Below the pieces are notes generated by a model. The model saw only the letters and a list, made by a program, of their open reading frames with translations, did no database searches and had not been told where the DNA came from. A program made the translations under genes and the position numbers. From S015-6 sp964479535 (GTDB lineage: Bacteria; Desulfobacterota; DSWW01), in contig CAYZMM010000033.1 of NCBI GenBank assembly GCA_964479535.1, forward strand, positions 3,373 to 67,372: a stretch of 64,000 nt of DNA, read 5' to 3'. This document shows positions 9,055 through 16,792 of this stretch, in pieces (positions within the stretch are counted from its first letter, which is position 1; each line of letters starts with the position of its first letter).

Positions 9055-10194
9055 ATGAACAGCACCGCACGGAATTCCGGATCGGATGGGTTGAGGGTCG
9101 ACCCCTTCATGGTGACCTTTACGCCCCTGGCCGGCGCGACGTTCACCAACCTCATGCGCCTGATGGCTCAGAATCATTTCAGGATAGGCCTGTCGGGCCT
9201 TCCGCGCGCACTCTATTCCCTCGGAATGAGCCTCGTGTTGAGCCCTCTGAACGTCCTCGAGAGGATCCGGTTCGACGCCCGAATCAGGGAAACGGAACTG
9301 GAACCACCTCTCTTCATCCTGGGGCACTGGCGCAGCGGCACCACCTTGCTTCACTACATCCTCTCTCAGGACAACCAGTTCGGCTATGCCACCACGTTCC
9401 ACACGGTCACCCCCGGCCTCTTCCTCCGATTCGAGAAATGGGTGAAGCCGATAGTGGCGGCCAGCCTCCCGGAAAAGCGGCCGGAGGACGACGTGGCCCT
9501 CGGCGCAGATCTGCCGCAGGAGGAAGAGTATGCGATGGGAGCACTATCGCCTTACGCCTTCTACAACGGATGGTGCTTCCCTCAGAACATGGAGTTCTAT
9601 CATCGCTTCGTCTGCATGGAGGAGGTCTCGAAGAGCACCATCGAGGAATGGAAGGAGATGTACCGTCACTTCCTGCAGAAGGTGGCTCTGGCCTGGGACG
9701 GGCGGAGACTCCTGGTGAAGAACCCCGCCAACACGGCCCGAATACGGCTTCTGCTGGAGATGTTCCCCGATGCGAAGTTCGTGCACATCTATAGAAATCC
9801 CTACCACACGCTTCTTTCCATGAAACGGAACATCGAAGCCGAGATGACCCTCTACTGTGTTCAGGATCCGCCGGACTGGTCCGTCCTGGAGGGACAGATG
9901 ATGTCTCTGTACAGGAGGATGTTCGAGAGGTACTTCGAGGACAAAGAGCTCATACCGGACGGCAATCTCGTCGAGGTTCGGTTCGAGGCTCTGCTCGATC
10001 GGCCTTTCCAGGTCGTCGAGGAGGTGTATGATGGTCTCGGATTGCCCGGTTTCGAGAACGCCAGGGAATCGATCGCCGACTACCTCTCCACACAGTCGAA
10101 TCTTTCGCATCCGTATACGCTCGACGAGCCGCTCAAGAAGAAGATCTACGCGCATTCGCATGCCAACATCGAGCGGTGGGACTACGACATCTGA
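9055..10194 (+). CDS. Sulfotransferase family protein
   Basis: 379-residue PAPS-dependent sulfotransferase-fold protein. The 5'-phosphosulfate-binding loop is visible as LGHWRSGTTLLHYIL, and the 3'-phosphate-binding segment as FVHIYRNPYHTLLSM. The C-terminal part (LVEVRFEALLDRPFQVVEEVYDGLGLP) is typical of the Sulfotransfer_3-type proteins found in many environmental bacteria. Acceptor unknown; an envelope lipid or polysaccharide is plausible given envelope genes elsewhere in the window (inference). Alternative starts exist at 8977 and 9109; 9055 is chosen from protein length and a weak GGGAG upstream. Confidence 0.85.
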   Translation: MNSTARNSGSDGLRVDPFMVTFTPLAGATFTNLMRLMAQNHFRIGLSGLPRALYSLGMSLVLSPLNVLERIRFDARIRETELEPPLFILGHWRSGTTLLHYILSQDNQFGYATTFHTVTPGLFLRFEKWVKPIVAASLPEKRPEDDVALGADLPQEEEYAMGALSPYAFYNGWCFPQNMEFYHRFVCMEEVSKSTIEEWKEMYRHFLQKVALAWDGRRLLVKNPANTARIRLLLEMFPDAKFVHIYRNPYHTLLSMKRNIEAEMTLYCVQDPPDWSVLEGQMMSLYRRMFERYFEDKELIPDGNLVEVRFEALLDRPFQVVEEVYDGLGLPGFENARESIADYLSTQSNLSHPYTLDEPLKKKIYAHSHANIERWDYDI

Positions 10195-10241
10195 TGCGGT
10201 CAGAGGGTGCGGCGCACCGCGGCCGCCCCACCCCCCCCCTT

Positions 10242-10808
10242 TCATTCTCGCCCGGAGCCGGTGAACAGCACCGGATAGATGAGAATCCCCAGAAGCCCAC
10301 CCGCGGCGTCGAAGAGGAAATCCAGGACGCTCGGGTCCCTGTCCGGCACGAAGGACTGGTGGATTTCGTCGAGCAGCCCATACCCCAGAACGATGGAAGC
10401 GGCCAGCAGGAAAGATCGTCTGGAGAGCTTTCCGTTCATGTCGGGGGCGACCATTCTGGCCGTGAGCAGGCCCAGGGCGAGAAACTCCGCGAAGTGGAAG
10501 AGGACGTCCGTTCGCCCGGGGATCGGACCCGGGGGAAACGTGAGAGAGGAGGCATGGAAGATGGCGCTCATCAGGAACAGGGCCGGGAGGACGCGGTAGA
10601 GCCATCGGGAGAGGAAATCCCCGGCGGTTTGCCCTCTGGCAAGAACGGCCAGAACGAAGGAGCAGAGGGCGAGATAGACAGGCAGACTGAGATAGGGAAA
10701 CGTCAGCAATCCTTCCAGGTGGAAGGCCGCGAGCGCAGCGGCAGCGGCTGACAGGAAGAGCCCGCAGAGAAGGAACTGCTCTGTTCTGGTTCCGTAGGTG
10801 ATCTTCAC
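10242..10808 (-). CDS. VanZ-family membrane protein
   Basis: 188 residues with about five hydrophobic segments and the VanZ signature DEIHQSFVPDRDPSVLDFLF near residue 150, followed by a last membrane helix. VanZ-like proteins are small inner-membrane proteins of unclear mechanism, named for teicoplanin resistance, and are often near envelope polysaccharide genes. The start overlaps by four bases the stop of the large signalling gene upstream, so the two are translationally coupled. A link to glycopeptide resistance is not implied. Confidence 0.85.
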   Translation of the reverse strand: MKITYGTRTEQFLLCGLFLSAAAAALAAFHLEGLLTFPYLSLPVYLALCSFVLAVLARGQTAGDFLSRWLYRVLPALFLMSAIFHASSLTFPPGPIPGRTDVLFHFAEFLALGLLTARMVAPDMNGKLSRRSFLLAASIVLGYGLLDEIHQSFVPDRDPSVLDFLFDAAGGLLGILIYPVLFTGSGRE

Positions 10809-13072
10809 GTCGGGAGTGGCTGCTGCGCTGCCGAGTCCCGGGCCGACATGTCGTCGCCATAGAGCACCACCCGGTTTCTGCCCATCCGCTTGGCCGTGTA
10901 CAGGGCGGCGTCCGACTTCTCGATGAGCCCGTCCCGCGTCGCACCGTCTTCCGGATACCCGCTCACGCCGAAGCTTGAGGTGATGCTGATGTTCAGGCCT
11001 TCCTTCTCGTACAGAAAGGGGGTCTCGGACAGCGATTTGCGGACCCGTTCGAGGATTTCCTGGGCCCTTTGCTTTTCCACGCCGGGCATGACGATACAGA
11101 ATTCCTCGCCTCCGTACCGGGCCAGGATGTCTTTCCCGTCACGAAGTTTGTTCCGGAGGAGTTGCACAAACGACTTGAGAACGAAATCCCCCACGATGTG
11201 TCCGTAGGAGTCGTTCACGTTCTTGAAGAAATCCAGATCGGCCATGATCACGGAAATCGGCTTCTTCTCCTTCTTCGCCTTGTTGAGCTCGACTCCCAGG
11301 CTGTCTTCGAAGGCCTTCCGGGTCAGTGCGTCGGTCAACCCGTCGAATCGGGACAGGTCCGTGTATTCCTCCACCCGGCTCAGCAGGGTCTCCACCCGGA
11401 CAGCGACCTCCTTGATGTCGTAAGGTTTGGACAGATAGTCGTCTACGCCGACCTCGAGGCCCTGGAACCTCTCCTCGTCTCCCCGTGCCGAAAGGAAGAT
11501 GAAGGGGATCATCTTCGTGGTCTCATCCTTCTGGATTTCCTCGAACAGGGAGTATCCATCCATCTCCGGCATGGTGATGTCCGAGATCATCAGGTCGGGT
11601 TTGACCTCGTGGACCATCTTCAGTGCCTTGTGCGCCGAGGTGGTGGAGTGAACCCTGTAACCCTCCTTGGTGAGCGCCACGACCAGTGCGTTGACCTGGT
11701 TCGGCTCATCGTCCACGATCAGGATCTTCTTCTTTGCCTTTTCGATCTTGGTCCGGGCCCGCTTCATCATTCCCGGTTCGCGTTCTTCGTCCGGAGCATC
11801 ATTCTCAAGAGCGACCCGGGAGGGCAAGACGAAATGGAAGGTGGACCCGCTTGCATCCTCGCCGTTCTCGAGCCAGAGGTTCCCGCCGTACTGCTCCAGA
11901 ATCTGTTTGCAGAGGATGACCCCGAGGCCCATTCCCCTCTTGCGGTCCAGAACGGCCCTCTTGGGAGCGGCGTAGGACGATTCGACCGGGCTCCCCGCCC
12001 CATTCAGGTTGCCCTGCAAGTCATTCCGATTCGACAGGGTGAACCGTATCAGGGAATTCTGGTCGGAATCCCTCTGCCCCTCGATAGGGAAGGCCCTGAG
12101 CCAGATCCTTCCCCCCTCGGGGGTGTGCCCCACGAGGGTTCGGAGCAGTGTGCTGATGACATAGTAGACCTTTTCGGATTCGGCCCAGATCTTGGGGCAC
12201 CGGGAATCCAGGGCCGTTCCGTAGGTCAGGCTCTTCGATTTCAGGATGCCCTCGTGATCCCGGAGAATCCGTTGGATCATCTGAGGCAGGAAGACCTCTT
12301 CGTTCCTCCATTCCGACTGTTCGGATGATGTCTGATGGCGTTCCACCAGATCGGCGATCATCTGGTCGAGTCGCTGGCTTTCCGCGCGGATGATGGCAAG
12401 GAATTCCCGTTGGGTCTCGGAATCCGTTTCCGGGTAGTTCAGGAGAATCTCGGTAAAGGACCGGATCGATGTCAGGGGGGAGCGCAGATCGTGGGAGACC
12501 TCCGACAGGAAGCCTCCCTTCATGCGGGCCAGTTCCCTGTCTCTCGTGACATCTCGGATGAGATGCAAAGTGCCGGCCTTTTCGCCCCCTACGTTCTGTA
12601 TCCATGTGCTGCGTACCTGCAGCACGGTCCTGTTCCGGTTGGGACCGAGAATCTCCCTTTCCTTGTCGTGGGTATGGGAATCATAGATCTTGCAGCCCTT
12701 GCATGGCTCCTCATCCGGGCTGTTTTTGCTCTTCGCGTCCTTGGGGAAGGTGCAAAGGGGGCAGGTCTGTCGGGTCCAGCAGTCGGTGTAGAGCTTTCCC
12801 CAGAGAGGGCAGTCCTGGTCCTTGCATCCCAAGACCTGCCAGCATCGGAGGTTCACGGGCTGCTTGTCGTCGAAGATCCAGTCAAGGGCGGGGTGCGCCT
12901 CGATGATCGCTTCGACCGGCCTGCCGATCCACCCTTCCGCCTGTACCCCGAGGAGGAACTCCGCCATCGGATTCATCCATCTCAGGGTCGAGGACGAATC
13001 GGTGAAAACGATGCCTTCTGAAAAGGAATCGAAAAGGGCCTTGATTTCATTTCCGTCCAGGAAGTCCTGCAA
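10805..13072 (-). CDS. Hybrid sensor: PAS, two-CW, kinase-like, REC and GGDEF
   Basis: 755-residue cytoplasmic signalling protein. Order: PAS (about 5-65); a Cys-rich two-CW-type segment (about 77-130, with RCWQVLGC, CWTRQTCPLC and CKGC); HisKA with phosphoacceptor His194 in EVSHDLRSPL; a HATPase-like domain (to about 418); REC with Asp498 in SDITMPEMDG; and GGDEF with active-site GGEEF. The kinase N-box is degenerate: Thr308 and Thr312 stand where the two Asn are expected, while the G-box MGLGVILCKQI is kept, so kinase activity is doubtful. Output is predicted to be cyclic-di-GMP synthesis. The I-site RxxD is not canonical. No transmembrane helix is seen. Coupled to the VanZ gene. Confidence 0.9.
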   Translation of the reverse strand: MQDFLDGNEIKALFDSFSEGIVFTDSSSTLRWMNPMAEFLLGVQAEGWIGRPVEAIIEAHPALDWIFDDKQPVNLRCWQVLGCKDQDCPLWGKLYTDCWTRQTCPLCTFPKDAKSKNSPDEEPCKGCKIYDSHTHDKEREILGPNRNRTVLQVRSTWIQNVGGEKAGTLHLIRDVTRDRELARMKGGFLSEVSHDLRSPLTSIRSFTEILLNYPETDSETQREFLAIIRAESQRLDQMIADLVERHQTSSEQSEWRNEEVFLPQMIQRILRDHEGILKSKSLTYGTALDSRCPKIWAESEKVYYVISTLLRTLVGHTPEGGRIWLRAFPIEGQRDSDQNSLIRFTLSNRNDLQGNLNGAGSPVESSYAAPKRAVLDRKRGMGLGVILCKQILEQYGGNLWLENGEDASGSTFHFVLPSRVALENDAPDEEREPGMMKRARTKIEKAKKKILIVDDEPNQVNALVVALTKEGYRVHSTTSAHKALKMVHEVKPDLMISDITMPEMDGYSLFEEIQKDETTKMIPFIFLSARGDEERFQGLEVGVDDYLSKPYDIKEVAVRVETLLSRVEEYTDLSRFDGLTDALTRKAFEDSLGVELNKAKKEKKPISVIMADLDFFKNVNDSYGHIVGDFVLKSFVQLLRNKLRDGKDILARYGGEEFCIVMPGVEKQRAQEILERVRKSLSETPFLYEKEGLNISITSSFGVSGYPEDGATRDGLIEKSDAALYTAKRMGRNRVVLYGDDMSARDSAAQQPLPT

Positions 13073-13209
13073 ACCGTCCCTTCCTCATCACATGGGCATC
13101 GGAACCATAGTGAACAATGGTCCAGGGGATGGCAAGCCGGGTTTCCAGTGAGCACGACATCCGAGAAGCCGTGCGCCTCGGCGTCGCGGGCCCGGCCTGT
13201 TCGGCCGTC

Positions 13210-13629
13210 CTACTTGAGGATCTCTTTGATCCTGTTGACCACGTGCGAGGGGCTGAAGGGCTTGGTCATGTACTCGTCCGCACCGATCTTCAGTCCTTTC
13301 TCGCGATCCGCTTCCTGGCCTTTTGCCGTCAAGATGATTACGTAGGTGTCTTTGAGCACCGGGTCCCGACGAAGCCACTGGCAGACCTCGAGACCGTTCA
13401 TCTTCGGCATCATGATGTCGAGAAAGACGATATTCGGTTTCTGCTGCTGGATCTTCTCTTTCGCCTCCATGCCGTTCGTGGCGGAGTCCACCTGGAAGCC
13501 TTCCTTCCTCAGTACGAAGGTGAGGGACTTGAGGATGAACGGTTCATCGTCTACGATGAGAATCCTCTTCTCCGTAGATTTCTCTTTGGCCCCTGGGACA
13601 GCCTCAGAACTGGATGACGCCGCATGCAT
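13210..13629 (-). CDS. Stand-alone response regulator (REC only)
   Basis: 139 residues: a short Ser/Ala-rich leader, then a complete CheY-like receiver with the acidic pair in LIVDDEP, phosphoacceptor Asp71 in FLDIMMPKMNG, the switch Thr in ILTAKG and the Lys in YMTKPFSP. There is no output domain, so it works through protein contacts or as a phosphorelay intermediate. The ATG at 13629 is preceded by AGGGGAAAG; longer in-frame starts run into sequence without coding character. It lies directly upstream of, and on the same strand as, the PAS/GGDEF protein and may be its partner (inference). Confidence 0.9.
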   Translation of the reverse strand: MHAASSSSEAVPGAKEKSTEKRILIVDDEPFILKSLTFVLRKEGFQVDSATNGMEAKEKIQQQKPNIVFLDIMMPKMNGLEVCQWLRRDPVLKDTYVIILTAKGQEADREKGLKIGADEYMTKPFSPSHVVNRIKEILK

Positions 13630-13953
13630 GTCTTTCCCCTTCTGTTGGAAACCGCTGATAGCCATGAATCTCCCGGGAAGAGAATCGAGCAATCCCTGTG
13701 CCATTCCGGATGAACTCCTGAGGGGGCAAAGGCAGAAAGGCGTTTTTCGAAAAAAACTGTTGAAAAGCGGATGCTTGGAAGCAACTTCTTCTCGCCTTCC
13801 ACCCAAGGGGCTGCAGACGGACCGGCCGGAAAACCTCAAAGCTGGCGATAGTCGAACCTGCTTCCCTGCAAAAGGTAGTCACGGGTGACAATTTTTTTCC
13901 CCGGGTCCGGAAGATGTTGCGAATGCTCTTCCGCCCGGATCCGCCACACCGGG
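13630..13953. other. Gene-free stretch upstream of the response regulator
   Basis: 324 bases between two leftward genes, presumably holding the response-regulator promoter; I see no convincing -35/-10 pair. At 13878-13889 a short palindrome GTCACGGGTGAC is followed by a T7 run on the plus strand, but no plus-strand gene ends there, so a terminator role is not supported. Confidence 0.5.
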
Positions 13954-14808
13954 TCATGTGATCGGTCCGATCCAGGAAAGTGCCAGGATCGATGCTCCAA
14001 CCGCCCAGCAATAATAGGAAAAGTGGTGGAGTTGACCCCTGTGTACAAACCTCAGGAGAACACGCAGCGCGAAGTATCCGGTGATCAGGGCCGTCGATCC
14101 ACCGACGAGGAGGGGCCAGCCGTTGATCGCTTGTGCGCTCTCCCAGGCCTTGTAGGCTTGAAGGAGGTTCGCGCCAAGGATCGCGGGAACGGAAAGGAGA
14201 AACGAGAACCGCGCAGAGAGATCCCGGTTCAGGCCGCAGAAGAGGCCCGCCGAGATCGTGATGCCGGATCGGGAGACGCCCGGCAGCAGGGCGAGCGACT
14301 GGGCGACCCCGATGGCGAGGCTGTCCCTGAGCCGGAGAGCCGCCAAATCCCGGACCGCGGCCGTCCTGAATCGAGTGCCGTAGAGGAAGGCCCCGGTCAG
14401 GAGCAACATGGATCCCACGGAAACGAGTGAGCCGAATGCCGCTTCCAGTGCATCCTGGAAGAGTAGGCCCGCCGAGGCTGCGGGCACGGAGCCTATGAGC
14501 AGGTAGACGGCAAGCCGGAAATAGGGCCGGTTTCGCCAAACGGCCCGGGCATTCCCCTGTCGGACCGTATCCGCTGCTGCGAGGAGGGTTTGCCGGATGA
14601 TTTCCAGGAGGTCTCTTCCGTAAACGAGAAGGACGGCCAGGAGCGTTCCGCCGTGCACCACCACGTCGAAGAGAAACTCCGGGCTTTGCAGACCGAGCAC
14701 GTGCTGGAAGGCCACCAGGTGGCCGGAGCTCGAGACGGGGAGAAACTCGGTGAGCCCCTGCACGACACCGAGAAAGGTCGCTTCGCCCGGATCGATTTGC
14801 GAATTCAA
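13954..14808 (-). CDS. uppP: Undecaprenyl-diphosphatase
   Basis: 284-residue polytopic BacA/UppP enzyme that dephosphorylates undecaprenyl diphosphate, recycling the lipid carrier for peptidoglycan and O-antigen. Both family motifs are present: the N-terminal GVVQGLTEFLPVSSSGHL and the PGVSRSGITIS segment near residue 180. About eight hydrophobic segments, usual length. The start overlaps the end of gmd by four bases, so it is the last gene of an rmd-gmd-uppP operon, consistent with surface-polysaccharide synthesis. Confidence 0.95.
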   Translation of the reverse strand: MNSQIDPGEATFLGVVQGLTEFLPVSSSGHLVAFQHVLGLQSPEFLFDVVVHGGTLLAVLLVYGRDLLEIIRQTLLAAADTVRQGNARAVWRNRPYFRLAVYLLIGSVPAASAGLLFQDALEAAFGSLVSVGSMLLLTGAFLYGTRFRTAAVRDLAALRLRDSLAIGVAQSLALLPGVSRSGITISAGLFCGLNRDLSARFSFLLSVPAILGANLLQAYKAWESAQAINGWPLLVGGSTALITGYFALRVLLRFVHRGQLHHFSYYCWAVGASILALSWIGPIT

Positions 14809-15797
14809 GTCAGCTCTTCCCTTCGCTCCTTCTCTGATTGGAGCTTCTTCAGGTCCGCGTCGACCATCATCCGGACCAGCTCTTCGAAACCGACTTCAGG
14901 CCTCCACTGGAGCTCTTTTTCCGCCTTTGTCCAGTCCCCTCGCAGGATGTCGACCTCTGCCGGCCGGATGAGCGAAGGATCCGTTGCGACGTGTTCTTCC
15001 CAGGGGATTCCGGCATGGCCAAAGGCGACCTCCACCAGTTCCCTTACGCTGTGCGTTACGCCCGTAGCGATGACGTAGTCCTGGGGCTCGTCCGGCTGGA
15101 GCATGAGCCACATCGCCTTGACGTAGTCCCCGGCAAAACCCCAGTCCCGTCTTGCATCCAGGTTCCCGAGCCTGAGTTCCCGGGAAAGTCCCAGCTTGAT
15201 CCGGGCCACTCCGTGCGTGACCTTGCGCGTGACGAATTCGAGCCCTCTGCGGGGAGACTCGTGGTTGAACAGAATCCCGGAGCAGGTGTACATCCCGTAG
15301 GACTCACGGTAATTCACCGCAATCCAATGACCGTAGACCTTCGCGACCCCGTAGGGGCTTCGCGGGTGAAAGGGGGTCTTCTCGTTCTGAGGCACCTCCT
15401 GCGCCTTGCCGAACATCTCGGAGCTGGATGCCTGGTAGACCCGTGCGTCCGGCTTCATGACCCGGACCGCCTCGAGAAGACGGGTCACGCCGAGGGCCGT
15501 GAATTCACCCGTCAGCACGGGCTGTGTCCAGGAGGTGGGAACAAAGGACTGTGCCGCCAGATTGTAGACCTCATCCGGCTGCACGGTGCGAACCGCCTCG
15601 AGCATGGAGTTCTGATCGAGCAGGTCGCCCGAAAGGATGTGGATACGATCCTGGATAGGATGCAGCCGCTCGAAGCTGGTGGTGCTGCTTCGCCGCAGGA
15701 GGCCGAAAACCTCGTAGTCCTTTCCCAGCAGGAACTCGGCCAGATAGGATCCGTCCTGTCCCGTGATTCCGGTAATCAGCGCTCGTTTTCGGGCCAT
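14805..15797 (-). CDS. gmd: GDP-mannose 4,6-dehydratase
   Basis: 330-residue extended SDR converting GDP-D-mannose to GDP-4-keto-6-deoxy-D-mannose. It has the NADP-binding GITGQDGSYLAEFLL, catalytic Tyr/Lys in SPYGVAKVYGHW, and the family segments LLRRSSTTS and LGNLDARRDWGFAGDYV. The start at 15797 has AGGGAGG nine bases upstream; a longer in-frame start is less supported. It follows the rmd-like gene by 14 bases and overlaps uppP, so it supplies the intermediate that rmd reduces to GDP-D-rhamnose. Confidence 0.95.
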   Translation of the reverse strand: MARKRALITGITGQDGSYLAEFLLGKDYEVFGLLRRSSTTSFERLHPIQDRIHILSGDLLDQNSMLEAVRTVQPDEVYNLAAQSFVPTSWTQPVLTGEFTALGVTRLLEAVRVMKPDARVYQASSSEMFGKAQEVPQNEKTPFHPRSPYGVAKVYGHWIAVNYRESYGMYTCSGILFNHESPRRGLEFVTRKVTHGVARIKLGLSRELRLGNLDARRDWGFAGDYVKAMWLMLQPDEPQDYVIATGVTHSVRELVEVAFGHAGIPWEEHVATDPSLIRPAEVDILRGDWTKAEKELQWRPEVGFEELVRMMVDADLKKLQSEKERREELT

Positions 15798-15811
15798 CTT
15801 CTCGGTCCTCC

Positions 15812-16783
15812 CTAGGTGGAAGGTTCTTCCGCCATGCGCCTCCAGTAGTCGATCGTATCGCTCAGCGTATGCCTCAGCTCGAACCTCCGCCTCCATCCGG
15901 TCCGGGCGGTGAGGGATGTCGCATCCCCGACGAGCACGGGAATCTCCGTCTTCCTGCCACGGTCCGGATCCTGGCGCACTTCGATCGGTACGTCGATCAG
16001 GGATCTAAGTTCGCTCAGAAGGTGTTGGATGGACGTTCCCCGGCCCGATGCAACGTTCAGCACCGACCCGGGATCACAGCGCTCGGCCGCAAGGCGATAC
16101 GCCTCGACCATGTCCCGGACGTCTGTGAAATCCCGCACAGGGTCCAGGTTGCCGACGTGAAGCACGGGGGTTGTCATTCCCTTTTCGATGAAAACGAGCT
16201 GTTTTGCGAAACTGGCGCAAACGAACCGGTCCGACTGTCCGGGGCCTATGTGATTGAAAGGCCGAAGAATGATCGCAGGCAGCCCGTGTCGCCGCCGGTA
16301 GTAGCCTACAAGTTCCTCGGAGAGCAGCTTGGAGAGGCCGTAGACATGGACCGGCGCCCGGGTTCTCTCCTCGCCGATCGGGTTCTCCCCGGATTCCACG
16401 ATGCCGTAGACCTCCGAAGAGCTGATGTGGGTGAGCAGGGCCCCGGGGCTCTCCGTCCGGATGGCTTCGAGAAGGTGGAGGGTCCCTGTCAGGTTCACCT
16501 CCATGGTCCGGACCGGATCCGTCTCCCCTTCGGAGACGGAGGTCGTGGCGGCAAGATGATAGACAACGTCCGGCTTCGCCTTGCGGACCGCCTCGGCGAG
16601 GTCGTCTGCAGAGCGGACGTCGCAAGGATGCAGGGTTACCCCGGGCGGAAGGCGTACGATTCGGCTCGACGCGGTGCCGGGCCGAATCGTGCCGTCCACC
16701 ACCGTATTCGCCCGCAGGAGGGCTTCGGCCAGATGGCCGCCCGCAAACCCGCCGATCCCCGTGACGAAGGCTCTGGGAGACAT
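15812..16783 (-). CDS. rmd: GDP-4-keto-6-deoxy-D-mannose reductase-like SDR
   Basis: 323-residue extended short-chain dehydrogenase with the GIGGFAGGHLAEAL nucleotide loop and catalytic YGLSK. Family segments FNHIGPGQSDRFVCASFAKQ and VRDFTDVRDMVEAY are typical of Rmd, which makes GDP-D-rhamnose. Adjacency to gmd supports this over other sugar epimerases. It lacks the fucose-synthase pattern, so GDP-L-fucose is less likely. Product would feed O-antigen or other rhamnosylated glycoconjugates. Confidence 0.85.
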   Translation of the reverse strand: MSPRAFVTGIGGFAGGHLAEALLRANTVVDGTIRPGTASSRIVRLPPGVTLHPCDVRSADDLAEAVRKAKPDVVYHLAATTSVSEGETDPVRTMEVNLTGTLHLLEAIRTESPGALLTHISSSEVYGIVESGENPIGEERTRAPVHVYGLSKLLSEELVGYYRRRHGLPAIILRPFNHIGPGQSDRFVCASFAKQLVFIEKGMTTPVLHVGNLDPVRDFTDVRDMVEAYRLAAERCDPGSVLNVASGRGTSIQHLLSELRSLIDVPIEVRQDPDRGRKTEIPVLVGDATSLTARTGWRRRFELRHTLSDTIDYWRRMAEEPST

Positions 16784-16792
16784 GCGAAGGAG

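Noticed and set aside
10242..10808. Glycopeptide-resistance vanZ
   Set aside because: Only family-level VanZ similarity; no vanHAX or vanRS genes.
13878..13900. Rho-independent terminator (short palindrome followed by T7)
   Set aside because: Points along the plus strand where no gene ends; stem only five base pairs.
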